DNA of 7,811 nt from UBA12202 sp049595035 (GCA_049595035.1 JBMYKD010000039.1:1-7811); one strand, 5' to 3'. Counted from the first letter of the stretch, positions 1 to 6,718 are shown. The notes: generated by a model not told the origin, from the letters alone. A program made the numbers and translations.

Positions 1-8
1 TTAGCAAC

Positions 9-251
9 TTGGCTAAAGCAAAATTTTTTGTCATTGGAAAAATGGAAACGGGCTGGAAAATAAAACCGTTTACCGATGAATATGACAAAACTAAAGAAAT
101 AAACCAAAATAAGATATTTCATATTAGTTTAACATATCTTGAGATGGCTATCCCCTTCTTGATTTTAGTTTTTTCTTTGGTGTTTTTGTTTTACAGGATT
201 CCTTATTTTTACATTCTAAATACTCTTGATTCGTTTCTACACATCAAATAA
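9..251 (+). CDS. Small AT-rich membrane-protein ORF, possibly partial at the left edge
   Basis: I do not recognise this protein. The frame is open to the left end of the window, so the TTG at 9 may be an internal codon of a longer gene. The first ATG in frame is at 42 and has only a weak GGA upstream. Read from position 9 it gives 80 residues: a polar, lysine-rich first half, then one strongly hydrophobic segment at about residues 46-62 (MAIPFLILVFSLVFLFY), followed by an aromatic-rich tail. That suggests a single-pass membrane protein. The DNA is much more AT-rich than anything to its right, which fits horizontally acquired DNA. An open frame of this length in AT-rich sequence is mildly against chance, but a spurious ORF remains possible. 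Confidence 0.35.
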   Translation: MAKAKFFVIGKMETGWKIKPFTDEYDKTKEINQNKIFHISLTYLEMAIPFLILVFSLVFLFYRIPYFYILNTLDSFLHIK

Positions 252-355
252 AAACTTACCAGCAACAGCATCGGGTTAGCCGGCATCTGATCTGACTGTT
301 CTTCCATCGGCTTCAGTGGGGTGGTTGGCATCTGGAATTGGGCGAATGGGTTCAT
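209..355 (-). pseudogene. Truncated N-terminus of an unidentified gene at an AT-rich junction
   Basis: From the ATG at 353-355 the minus strand reads 48 codons beginning MNPFAQFQMPTTPLKPMEEQ, then about 12 more Pro/Met-rich residues in host-like codons. Near position 256 the composition switches abruptly to AT-rich, the residues become low-quality (VSFYLMCRNES...), and a TAA follows at 209-211. It lies 56 bp downstream of the phage-type nuclease on the same strand. I read it as the start of a gene whose remainder was lost to insertion or deletion. The product is unknown and the ribosome binding site is weak. It overlaps the plus-strand membrane ORF at 209-251, and both cannot be fully real. 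It could also be a chance ORF. Confidence 0.3.
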
Positions 356-411
356 AATTTTTTCAGCATAATCAACCTGCTAACTCAATTTGAGTATTAT
401 AGTACTCAAAA
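252..411. other. Intergenic stretch spanning the AT-rich/host-like junction
   Basis: Composition changes near 255: to the left the sequence is AT-rich, to the right it returns to about 50% GC. The only coding signal is the truncated minus-strand frame that starts at 355. The ACTCAA repeat cluster occupies 383-410. No direct repeats or inverted ends typical of an insertion sequence are visible at the junction, and any matching end would lie left of the window. Confidence 0.4.
383..410. repeat. Clustered ACTCAA/TTGAGT repeats forming an 8-bp inverted repeat
   Basis: ACTCAA occurs at 383-388 and 404-409, exactly 21 bp apart, and its complement TTGAGT occurs at 390-395. The middle and right copies make a perfect inverted repeat, TTTGAGTA (389-396) and TACTCAAA (403-410), with a 6-nt loop that starts 2 bp before the stop codon of the nuclease gene. 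The minus strand of the loop region contains TATAAT (401-396), a perfect -10 hexamer, but I see no good -35. It could be an operator-like site or a weak terminator for the nuclease gene. The T-run after the stem is poor, which argues against an efficient intrinsic terminator. Confidence 0.4.
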
Positions 412-1023
412 TCAAAAGCCGAAATAACCCTGATCCAGATGCTTAACTACCCTCATCCGAGCGGTTGATGTTCTGATGATGAATATTGAGCCAGTAATCC
501 GCTTTTCGGCGAATATATGTATCGTTTTTTCGTCCCAGATTTTAAACCGCCAGCCCTTTTTCCTACAAAATGCCCGCGCCGCCGCCCATTTGCATCTGTT
601 TTCATAACTCGGCTGTTCATGTTCGCGTTTGGGTTTGATTTCCACCATCAGGACGTCACCGCCGCCAAAATTAATCAACAGATCAGGATAATACCGCCGC
701 GGATACCTCACCCCCTTCATATAATAGGTAATCGCCTTCTCTTCCGACGCCCATGTCAGAACCCTGGGGTTATAATCACACCATTTAAAGGCGATCAGTT
801 CCCACCCCGACCGGTAAATAATGTCTGAAACATCGCCGCGGTATTTTTCCGTGAAGCATGGCGTATAATAGCCTTGTTCATATCTGACTTCCTTTTCATG
901 GCTGTGTCTGTCAGACCGATCAGATGCCGCCCTACCATCATCAAATGCGTGACGTCTTCTGATGAATTTTCGGGCGCTTTTTCTGCCCGACCCAAACAAA
1001 AAGAATTTCAGGAAAGACCACAT
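412..1023 (-). CDS. T4 gp4-like phage head-completion nuclease (TnsA-like fold)
   Basis: This 203-residue protein matches the pattern of the T4 gp4 head-completion nuclease family, whose members act late in phage assembly on filled heads. The conserved block runs from about residue 59 to 170: KYRGDVSDIIYRSGWE (60-75), W91-x-SEE, RYYPD (110-114), VEIKP (127-131), then KW...C..KGW.F.IW. The putative PD-(D/E)xK metal and catalytic residues are E75, D114, E128 and K130, all present. The first 58 residues are basic and unlike the core, and the last 30 are extra. The ATG at 1021-1023 has a GGGGG stretch 7-11 bases upstream. No other virion gene is visible, so this is either the edge of a prophage or island running left beyond the window, or a domesticated stray. 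A TnsA-like or restriction-type endonuclease is the alternative reading. GC content is host-like. Confidence 0.72.
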   Translation of the reverse strand: MWSFLKFFLFGSGRKSARKFIRRRHAFDDGRAASDRSDRHSHEKEVRYEQGYYTPCFTEKYRGDVSDIIYRSGWELIAFKWCDYNPRVLTWASEEKAITYYMKGVRYPRRYYPDLLINFGGGDVLMVEIKPKREHEQPSYENRCKWAAARAFCRKKGWRFKIWDEKTIHIFAEKRITGSIFIIRTSTARMRVVKHLDQGYFGF

Positions 1024-1091
1024 ATCTAAGCCCCCATCAAGTCAATCCCTGCTGGCGACACATACTGGCCTGAACATCATAAAAGGAAAAT

Positions 1092-1179
1092 TGGTGCGGC
1101 TGAGAAGACTCGAACTTCCACGGGTTATTAGCCCACAGCGACCTCAACGCTGCGCGTCTACCAGTTCCGCCACAGCCGC
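1092..1179 (-). tRNA. tRNA-Leu(GAG), CCA encoded
   Basis: The minus strand folds into a complete class II tRNA of 88 nt. The acceptor strands GCGGCTG and CAGCCGC pair perfectly, the discriminator is A, and CCA is encoded at 1094-1092. The anticodon stem CAGCG/CGCTG encloses the loop TTGAGGT with anticodon GAG (1145-1143), which reads CUC and CUU leucine codons. The long variable arm (GGG...CCC) and the T-loop TTCGAGT are as expected for leucine. T-rich stretches (TTTT at 1087-1090, TTTT at 1081-1084 on the minus strand) follow the 3' end and may end transcription. A possible promoter lies in the short gap before lipB: TATCAT at 1202-1197 is a plausible -10, though the best -35 (TTGTCT, 1227-1222) is 19 bp away. 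Confidence 0.96.
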
Positions 1180-1241
1180 ACCGAATATGCCGCGAGATGA
1201 TACGCCATTGCGTCAACCCGCAGACAATGCGATAACAGATC

Positions 1242-2081
1242 ATGACCATAAGCGCAAGCCAGAAGTCTACACACACCCCACAACCCGCACGGCCAGACAT
1301 TATTCGGCCGGGGCCTGATGGCGTGACCATATGGGAAAACCATACCCCGCTTGGCTATGATGAAGCGGTTGCCACGATGGAAAACCATATCACCGCCATG
1401 CAGTCCGGCGCGGCATCGGAAGTATTATGGTTTTTAGAACATCACCCTGTCTATACCGGCGGCAGTTCAGCCAGAGATGATGAGCTTCTGCTTAGCCCTG
1501 ATCATCATATCCCCAACCCTTCTCATTCGCCCTCACATTCCACATCTGACGTTAGACCAATTATCCGCGCTACCGGTCGCGGCGGTCAATGGACTTATCA
1601 TGCCCCCGGCCAGCGCATTGTCTATATCATGCTTGATCTTAATCGCCGTGGCCGTGATATCCGGGCTTTTGTGCGCGGCATTGAAGCATGGGGCATATCC
1701 GCCCTTGCCCAATGCGGCATTACGGGGATGAGACGTGCAGGCGCACCCGGTATCTGGGTTTATGGGGATAACAAGGATAAAAACCGTTCAGGCCAGCCCG
1801 ATGATAAAATTGCCGCTATCGGCGTCCGCCTGAGCCGCTGGATCAGCTGGCATGGTATTGCCATCAATGTAGCCGCCGATATGCTGGATGGATTCCGGCA
1901 TATCATTCCTTGCGGTATCCATGATGCCGGGGTAACCGCCTGTGCCCATATGATCAACCAGCCTGCCGATATGATCATGCAACAGCTGGATCACGCGCTC
2001 ATCAATCAGTTCAGTGGCACCCTTGGCCGTTATACCGATACCGATATCGCCACCATAGCGCCTAGCCAAAATTCAGAATAG
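1242..2081 (+). CDS. lipB: Octanoyl-[acyl-carrier-protein]:protein N-octanoyltransferase
   Basis: LipB moves octanoate from acyl carrier protein to the lipoyl domains of 2-oxoacid dehydrogenases and GcvH, the first step of lipoate synthesis in the cytoplasm. Family motifs are clear: EHHPVYTGG (66-74), RGGQWTYHAPGQ (113-124), GAPGIWV (167-173), the lysine of KIAAIGVR (K189), WHGIAINV (203-210) and IIPCGIHDAGVT with catalytic C224. At 279 residues it exceeds the usual 210-240. The excess is an N-terminal stretch of about 27 residues, a His/Pro/Ser insert at about 88-101 before the RGGQ motif, and a C-terminal tail. The ATG at 1242 has no good ribosome binding site. GTG at 1323 (V28), preceded by GGGG-containing sequence and better aligned with the family's usual N-terminus, is an alternative start. 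It is convergent with, and overlaps by 20 bp, the small gene to its right. Confidence 0.95.
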   Translation: MTISASQKSTHTPQPARPDIIRPGPDGVTIWENHTPLGYDEAVATMENHITAMQSGAASEVLWFLEHHPVYTGGSSARDDELLLSPDHHIPNPSHSPSHSTSDVRPIIRATGRGGQWTYHAPGQRIVYIMLDLNRRGRDIRAFVRGIEAWGISALAQCGITGMRRAGAPGIWVYGDNKDKNRSGQPDDKIAAIGVRLSRWISWHGIAINVAADMLDGFRHIIPCGIHDAGVTACAHMINQPADMIMQQLDHALINQFSGTLGRYTDTDIATIAPSQNSE

Positions 2082-2433
2082 CCAGCGCTTCTGTCAAAGC
2101 GGCAATAGCACGGTCAGCATCTTCGGAAAGAATAGCCGCATCATCAGCATGTCCCATAAATCCACCCCGACCGCCTTCATAATGAACAATGCCATTGCGG
2201 CGATCTCTCAACCAGAATGCTTCACGCCCATCTCTTGCTTCGGCAATCGCCGCACCATCTGCACCACCAGCAGGCCCTGTGGGTTCTCGCAAGGCAACAT
2301 CCAGCACCGCCGCCGCCAGAATAATCACACTGGCATGTTGCCGCGTTTCAGCGGCATGGATCAGCTCATCACAGAGCCGCGCCGCATGTGCGCCCAGCGA
2401 TTTTGCCTCAGCCTTCAGATAACGGAGCGTCAT
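2062..2433 (-). CDS. Small helical protein with a HEPN-like R-x4-H motif
   Basis: No specific function is recognised. The 123 residues are alanine-rich and predicted mostly helical: helices at about 2-30, 33-50 and 97-121, with a glycine-rich turn at 52-60. The segment WLRDRRNGIVHYEGG contains R79-N80-x3-H84, which matches the R(N/D)xxxH signature of HEPN domains; many of these are RNases and others are inactive nucleotide-binding partners. Size and helix content also fit HEPN. The start codon overlaps the pccA stop as ATGA (2433-2430), so translation is probably coupled. It is the last gene of the operon, and its 3' end lies inside the lipB 3' end. No nucleotidyltransferase (MNT) partner is next to it, so a classical HEPN/MNT toxin-antitoxin pair is not supported. 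A small protein associated with the carboxylase or with local regulation is an inference only. Confidence 0.75.
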   Translation of the reverse strand: MTLRYLKAEAKSLGAHAARLCDELIHAAETRQHASVIILAAAVLDVALREPTGPAGGADGAAIAEARDGREAFWLRDRRNGIVHYEGGRGGFMGHADDAAILSEDADRAIAALTEALAILNFG

Positions 2434-4412
2434 TCCTTATCCGCAGGGTCAGCCAGTATGATAAGGGGCTGATCAGCGGCCACCGTTTCCCCTGCACCGA
2501 CCAGCACCTCTTTGACGATACCCGTTTCGGTTGATTTCAGCAGGTTTTCCATCTTCATGGCTTCAATCACGGCAACATCATCACCGGCGGTGATCTGATC
2601 CCCCGCCGATACCATGATACGCGACATTAACCCCGGCATGGGTGCCGTGATTTCTACCGCGCCGCTTCCTGTTGTGTTATCCAGCATAAACGCCTGCAGA
2701 TGACTAATCCGCCGGGGCAGAATATGCACGGCCAGCTTATGCGCCCCAAGCATGATTTCAACCCGGGCGGCATGATGCCATATCTGCATCGCCATCGCCT
2801 TGCCATTAATGGCACCGTCAAACCGGCGGCTATCCCGATCAGGCGTTCCGGTTATTTCCATAACGTTACCATCCATCGTTACGGTATTAGTGACCGCATC
2901 CCAGATAGCGATACATGTTCCAGCCGCATCATTCAGCCAGTATTCCCGTTCAGGTACAGCCCCGCCAATAGCCGCCATACGATCTAGCCGGCTTGCCACC
3001 AGCTGAACAGCCACCGCACGCATCGCTGCTAGCTGTTCTGAATCTTCCGGGGCAGAAGGCGTGTAACCTTGCGGATATTCATCAGCAATAAAGCCTGTTG
3101 TCATATCACCTTTCCGGAACTGCGGATGATCAATGATATGACGCAAGAATTGCCGGTTATGCGCCAATCCTTCGATCACATAACGATCCAGCCCTGCCCC
3201 CAGATAATCCAGCGCCGCATCACGGGTTTTCCCATATCCGATTACTTTGGCAATCATGGGATCATAGTAAATAGAAATCTCACCCGCTTCGTGAACACCG
3301 CTATCGATACGGATACCAGTCATGTCATCAGGTTCCCGATACCGTGTTAACTGGCCAATCGCTGGCAGGAATCCACGCGATGGGTCTTCTGCATATAAAC
3401 GCACTTCCACCGCCCAGCCTTTCGGCGTGATCTTGTCCTGAGTAAGGGCAAGTGTTTCACCGGCGGCAATACGGATCATCCATTCTACCAGATCAATATC
3501 ATAAACCAGTTCCGTGACCGGATGTTCAACCTGAAGACGGGTATTCATTTCCAGAAAATAGAAATCCTCATCAGCACCAACAATAAACTCTACCGTGCCT
3601 GCAGATTTATACTGCACCGCTTTTGCCACTTCGACAGCCTGCTTTCCCATGGCAGCACGCGTTTTGTCACTGATAAAAGGACTTGGGGATTCTTCCAGCA
3701 CTTTCTGATGCCGCCGCTGCAATGAACATTCGCGTTCACCCAGATACACCACATGGCCATGACTATCGCCTAATATCTGTATTTCGATATGCCGCGGGCT
3801 GGTGACAAATTTTTCAATAAAGACGCGGTCATCACCGAATGATGCGCGGGCTTCATTCTGGGCTTGTGGCATGGCCTCACGCAATTCCCTTTCATCATGG
3901 GCAATGCGCATCCCTTTGCCGCCGCCGCCAGCTGATGCTTTTATCATCACCGGATAGCCGATATCCAGCGCCGCTTGTGCCGCAACATCAACATCACTAA
4001 CCGCACCTTCGGTGCCGGGAACAACAGACACACCCGCTTTCTCAGCCAGCGTTTTCGAGGTGATTTTATCACCCATAAGCTGAATAGCTTCAGCCCCCGG
4101 CCCGATAAAGACAAGACCGGCCTCTTCTACCATCTTAACAAAACTGGCATTTTCGGACAAAAACCCGAAGCCGGGATGAATGGCTTCTGCCCCTGTGGAT
4201 TTAGCCGCCGCAATAATGGCCTTGGCGTCCAGATAGCTTTCCGCCGAAGGCGGCGGGCCTATGCATACCGCCTCATCCGCCATGATGACATGATTGCTAT
4301 TAGCATCAGCATCAGAATAAACCGCTACTGTTTTAATGCCCATGGCTTTAGCTGTACGCATAATCCGGCAGGCAATCTCACCACGATTAGCAATGAGGAT
4401 TTTATTAAACAT
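2430..4412 (-). CDS. pccA: Propionyl-CoA carboxylase alpha subunit (biotin carboxylase + BCCP)
   Basis: The 660-residue protein carries biotin and charges it with bicarbonate and ATP; PccB then passes the carboxyl group to propionyl-CoA. Domains in order: biotin carboxylase N-terminal domain (1-110, beginning FNKILIANRGEIACRI), ATP-grasp (about 115-310) with the glycine-rich loop GGGGKGM (162-168), HQKVLEE (235-241) and EMNTRLQVEHPVTE (288-301), biotin carboxylase C-terminal domain (about 333-440) with YYDPMIAKV (382-390), a linking BT-type domain (about 470-580), and a biotinyl domain whose AMKM motif places the biotinylated lysine at K620. Length and layout match PccA. Methylcrotonyl-CoA carboxylase alpha is similar, but the adjacent beta subunit is PccB. 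A strong AGGAG (4423-4419) sits 6 nt before the ATG, beside the pccB stop; the gap to pccB is 17 bp. Confidence 0.95.
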   Translation of the reverse strand: MFNKILIANRGEIACRIMRTAKAMGIKTVAVYSDADANSNHVIMADEAVCIGPPPSAESYLDAKAIIAAAKSTGAEAIHPGFGFLSENASFVKMVEEAGLVFIGPGAEAIQLMGDKITSKTLAEKAGVSVVPGTEGAVSDVDVAAQAALDIGYPVMIKASAGGGGKGMRIAHDERELREAMPQAQNEARASFGDDRVFIEKFVTSPRHIEIQILGDSHGHVVYLGERECSLQRRHQKVLEESPSPFISDKTRAAMGKQAVEVAKAVQYKSAGTVEFIVGADEDFYFLEMNTRLQVEHPVTELVYDIDLVEWMIRIAAGETLALTQDKITPKGWAVEVRLYAEDPSRGFLPAIGQLTRYREPDDMTGIRIDSGVHEAGEISIYYDPMIAKVIGYGKTRDAALDYLGAGLDRYVIEGLAHNRQFLRHIIDHPQFRKGDMTTGFIADEYPQGYTPSAPEDSEQLAAMRAVAVQLVASRLDRMAAIGGAVPEREYWLNDAAGTCIAIWDAVTNTVTMDGNVMEITGTPDRDSRRFDGAINGKAMAMQIWHHAARVEIMLGAHKLAVHILPRRISHLQAFMLDNTTGSGAVEITAPMPGLMSRIMVSAGDQITAGDDVAVIEAMKMENLLKSTETGIVKEVLVGAGETVAADQPLIILADPADKE

Positions 4413-4429
4413 CCTTTTCTCCTCTCAAT

Positions 4430-5965
4430 CTATAATGGCAGATTATCATGCTTGCGTTGTGGTCTGTTGGCGCGTTTGCCTTTTAGCATTTTCAACGCGC
4501 GTGTCAGGCGGAAACGCGAATTATTCGGCATAATCACATCATCTATATAACCGCGTTTAGCCGCAACAAACGGATTTGCAAATTTTTCTCTGTAATCATC
4601 CGACCGCTGTTTCAGTTTTTCCGGATCATCCTTATCACCACGGAAAATAATGCGTGCCGCCCCTTCCGGCCCCATCACCGCGATTTCAGCCGTTGGCCAT
4701 GCATAATTGACATCCCCGCGAAGATGCTTGGACGACATCACATCATACGCTCCCCCATAGGCTTTGCGGGTAATCAGCGTCACCTTGGGGACTGTTGCTT
4801 CTGCATAGGCAAAAAGCAGTTTTGCCCCATGACCAATGATACCGCCATATTCCTGTGTTGTTCCGGGCATAAATCCGGGGACATCAACCAGCGTCACCAA
4901 TGGGATATTAAACGCATCAGCAAATCGCACAAAACGCGCTGCCTTACGCGAGGCATTGATATCAAGACAGCCGGCCAGCACCATTGGCTGATTAGCAATG
5001 ATCGCTACACTCATCCCGCCCATTCTGGCAAAGCCAGTGATAATATTTCCGGCATAATCCGGATGAATTTCAAAAAAGCTGTCATCATCAATGATATGGC
5101 TAATGACATGTTTCATATCATATGGCTGATTAGGGTTAGCCGGAATGATACGATCCAGCGCAGGCACTTTACGAGTTATCGGATCATCGGTTTTAACATC
5201 CGGCGAATGATCATCGCATGATTGCGGCAGATAGGACATCAGCGTCCTTACCCCCATCAATGCCTCAACATCATTGGCATAGGCTTTATGGGCAACACCT
5301 GATTTTTTGGTATGGGTAGAGGCACCACCAAGGTCTTCGTGACTGACATCTTCATGGGTGACGGTTTTAACCACATCAGGCCCTGTCACATACATATAGG
5401 ATGACCCTTCGACCATGAAAATGAAATCTGTCATAGCTGGTGAATATACAGCCCCACCAGCACAGGGCCCCATAATGACAGAAATTTGCGGCACAACACC
5501 AGACGCATCCACATTACGCTGAAACACATCGGCATAACCGCCCAGAGAAGCCACGCCTTCCTGTATGCGTGCCCCGCCAGAATCATTCAGCCCGATCACC
5601 GGTATTCCGGTTTTCATGGCCTGATCCATAACCTTGACAATTTTGGCCGCATGGGTTTCCGATAAAGACCCCCCAAGAACCGTAAAGTCCTGACTAAAAA
5701 CAAATACTGGCCGACCATTGATCTGGCCATATCCTGTCACCACACCATCACCGGGTATCGTCTGGTCAGCCATACCAAAATCTGTACATCTGTGTTCGAC
5801 AAACATGTCCCATTCTTCAAAACTGTCGGGATCAAGCAAAATGTCCAGCCGTTCTCTAGCGGTCAGTTTGCCTTTACCATGCTGGGTTTCTATCCGCGTT
5901 TCACCACCGCCAAGCCTTGCCGCTGCGCGTTTCTGTTCAAGCATGGTTACATTTGGTGACGTCAT
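4430..5965 (-). CDS. pccB: Propionyl-CoA carboxylase beta subunit (carboxyltransferase)
   Basis: This 511-residue carboxyltransferase moves CO2 from carboxybiotin to propionyl-CoA, giving methylmalonyl-CoA, in a complex with PccA. Two crotonase-like halves are present. The N-terminal half carries LNDSGGARIQEG (126-137) and the oxyanion glycines in GPCAGGAVYSPA (167-178). The C-terminal half carries DVPGFMPGTTQEYGGIIGHGAK (361-382) and KAYGGAYDVM (401-410). D408 in the last motif is the position known in Streptomyces PccB to favour propionyl-CoA, whereas acetyl-CoA enzymes differ there, supporting the propionyl assignment. The ATG at 5963-5965 has AGGAG (5977-5973) 7 nt upstream. The gap to the ATP12 gene is 48 bp and shows no terminator, so it is probably cotranscribed with that gene and with pccA. 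Confidence 0.96.
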   Translation of the reverse strand: MTSPNVTMLEQKRAAARLGGGETRIETQHGKGKLTARERLDILLDPDSFEEWDMFVEHRCTDFGMADQTIPGDGVVTGYGQINGRPVFVFSQDFTVLGGSLSETHAAKIVKVMDQAMKTGIPVIGLNDSGGARIQEGVASLGGYADVFQRNVDASGVVPQISVIMGPCAGGAVYSPAMTDFIFMVEGSSYMYVTGPDVVKTVTHEDVSHEDLGGASTHTKKSGVAHKAYANDVEALMGVRTLMSYLPQSCDDHSPDVKTDDPITRKVPALDRIIPANPNQPYDMKHVISHIIDDDSFFEIHPDYAGNIITGFARMGGMSVAIIANQPMVLAGCLDINASRKAARFVRFADAFNIPLVTLVDVPGFMPGTTQEYGGIIGHGAKLLFAYAEATVPKVTLITRKAYGGAYDVMSSKHLRGDVNYAWPTAEIAVMGPEGAARIIFRGDKDDPEKLKQRSDDYREKFANPFVAAKRGYIDDVIMPNNSRFRLTRALKMLKGKRANRPQRKHDNLPL

Positions 5966-6013
5966 GGTCAGACTCCTATATCATCTTCACTTTATTTTTC
6001 AGAATATCTCTAT

Positions 6014-6718
6014 TTAATCCAGCAATGACAGGTAACGTATTGCATCCATCATATCCTTTTTTATTGTTTGCCGTCTATCTTCGGCTTCGGCATCACTACC
6101 CCATTTCTGCACTTGCCATAATTCATCCAGAAAGGCAAGGTGATAGCCTTCTTCAGCGGTTATTCGTCCCTGTTCTATCGCAATGCCGATAATAAATGAC
6201 CCGCTCAGGCTGATCAAATTATAAACCCCGGCCAACCGAAAATCATCTTTTCCCAGCAGGAGCTGTTCTGCGACCTGAACGGTATCATCCGCCTGTTTAA
6301 TAGGCATAATGCCGGCACCAGTTTGCAATTTTAATCCATATTCGTTTTCTGCCCATTCAAGCAGGGGATTCCACCGCATATTCTGTTCACTTGCCAGTTC
6401 CATCTGATCGGGATCACGATAGCAAAGCAAATCATTACCACTAAAGCCAACCAGCTGGCTGATGACATCAGCACGTTGCGGCGTCACACGGTCAACAGCA
6501 GTGACCACATAACGGAAATGCGGCATAGTGGCTGGCACGATCTTGTCTTCCTGGGCTTTCCATTCTGCCCCGACAGCATCAGCCAGCTTCTGGCTAGATA
6601 AGATAACAGATTTGCCAGCCGGGGTTTTTACCGCCCTGCCATCAAGAGTGATTATCCATCCCTCATCTGTTTTTTTAACATGTGTTTCTTTCCAGAAACG
6701 TTTTGCCGCCGTTGCCAT
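6014..6718 (-). CDS. ATP12 family F1-ATPase alpha-subunit assembly chaperone
   Basis: ATP12 (ATPAF2) proteins bind the F1 alpha subunit before it joins beta; bacterial homologues are typical of alphaproteobacteria. The 234-residue length fits. Recognisable family segments are the N-terminal RFWKETHV...W-ITLDGR-VKTPAG (7-35), the conserved W-K-AQED-I-PATMPHF (53-68), GNDLLCYRDPD (94-104), SGSFIIGIAIEQG (172-184) and LDELWQVQKWGSDAEAEDRR (197-216), the tryptophan and acidic signature near the C-terminus. There is no signal peptide or membrane segment, so it acts in the cytoplasm. AGGGA (6729-6725) lies 6 nt before the start, inside the end of the pseudouridine synthase gene. In many alphaproteobacteria a HAD-family phosphatase gene lies between these two genes; here the gap is 9 bp and it is absent. 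Confidence 0.92.
   Translation of the reverse strand: MATAAKRFWKETHVKKTDEGWIITLDGRAVKTPAGKSVILSSQKLADAVGAEWKAQEDKIVPATMPHFRYVVTAVDRVTPQRADVISQLVGFSGNDLLCYRDPDQMELASEQNMRWNPLLEWAENEYGLKLQTGAGIMPIKQADDTVQVAEQLLLGKDDFRLAGVYNLISLSGSFIIGIAIEQGRITAEEGYHLAFLDELWQVQKWGSDAEAEDRRQTIKKDMMDAIRYLSLLD

Noticed and set aside
240..262. Possible intron boundary (GTAAGT) at the composition break
   Set aside because: GTAAGT is a eukaryotic splice signal; a bacterial group II intron would start GTGYG, and no catalytic domain V or intron-encoded protein is visible.
517..995. Overlapping frames inside the nuclease gene
   Set aside because: Shadows of the 412-1023 gene, whose protein carries the recognisable conserved motifs.
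1197..1228. Consensus promoter in the tRNA-lipB gap
   Set aside because: TTGACG (1216-1211, minus strand) lies only 8 bp from the best -10, and the alternative -35 needs a 19-bp spacer; too weak to list as its own feature.
962..1330. Open frames on both strands running across the tRNA
   Set aside because: They read through the tRNA-Leu gene and into lipB in the wrong frame; no coding features.
2062..2433. HEPN/MNT toxin-antitoxin pair
   Set aside because: No nucleotidyltransferase gene adjoins it; the neighbours are pccA and lipB.
2149..2472. Plus-strand frames opposite the HEPN-like gene
   Set aside because: The minus-strand frame has the start overlap with pccA and a coherent helical protein; the plus-strand versions do not.
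3975..4550. 191-codon plus-strand open frame across pccA and pccB
   Set aside because: Antisense to two well-conserved genes; its composition (many Arg, His, Asn, Phe) is that of a reverse-strand shadow, and it has no motif or ribosome binding site.
4724..5221. 165-codon plus-strand open frame inside pccB
   Set aside because: Fully antisense to conserved pccB sequence; no family resemblance.
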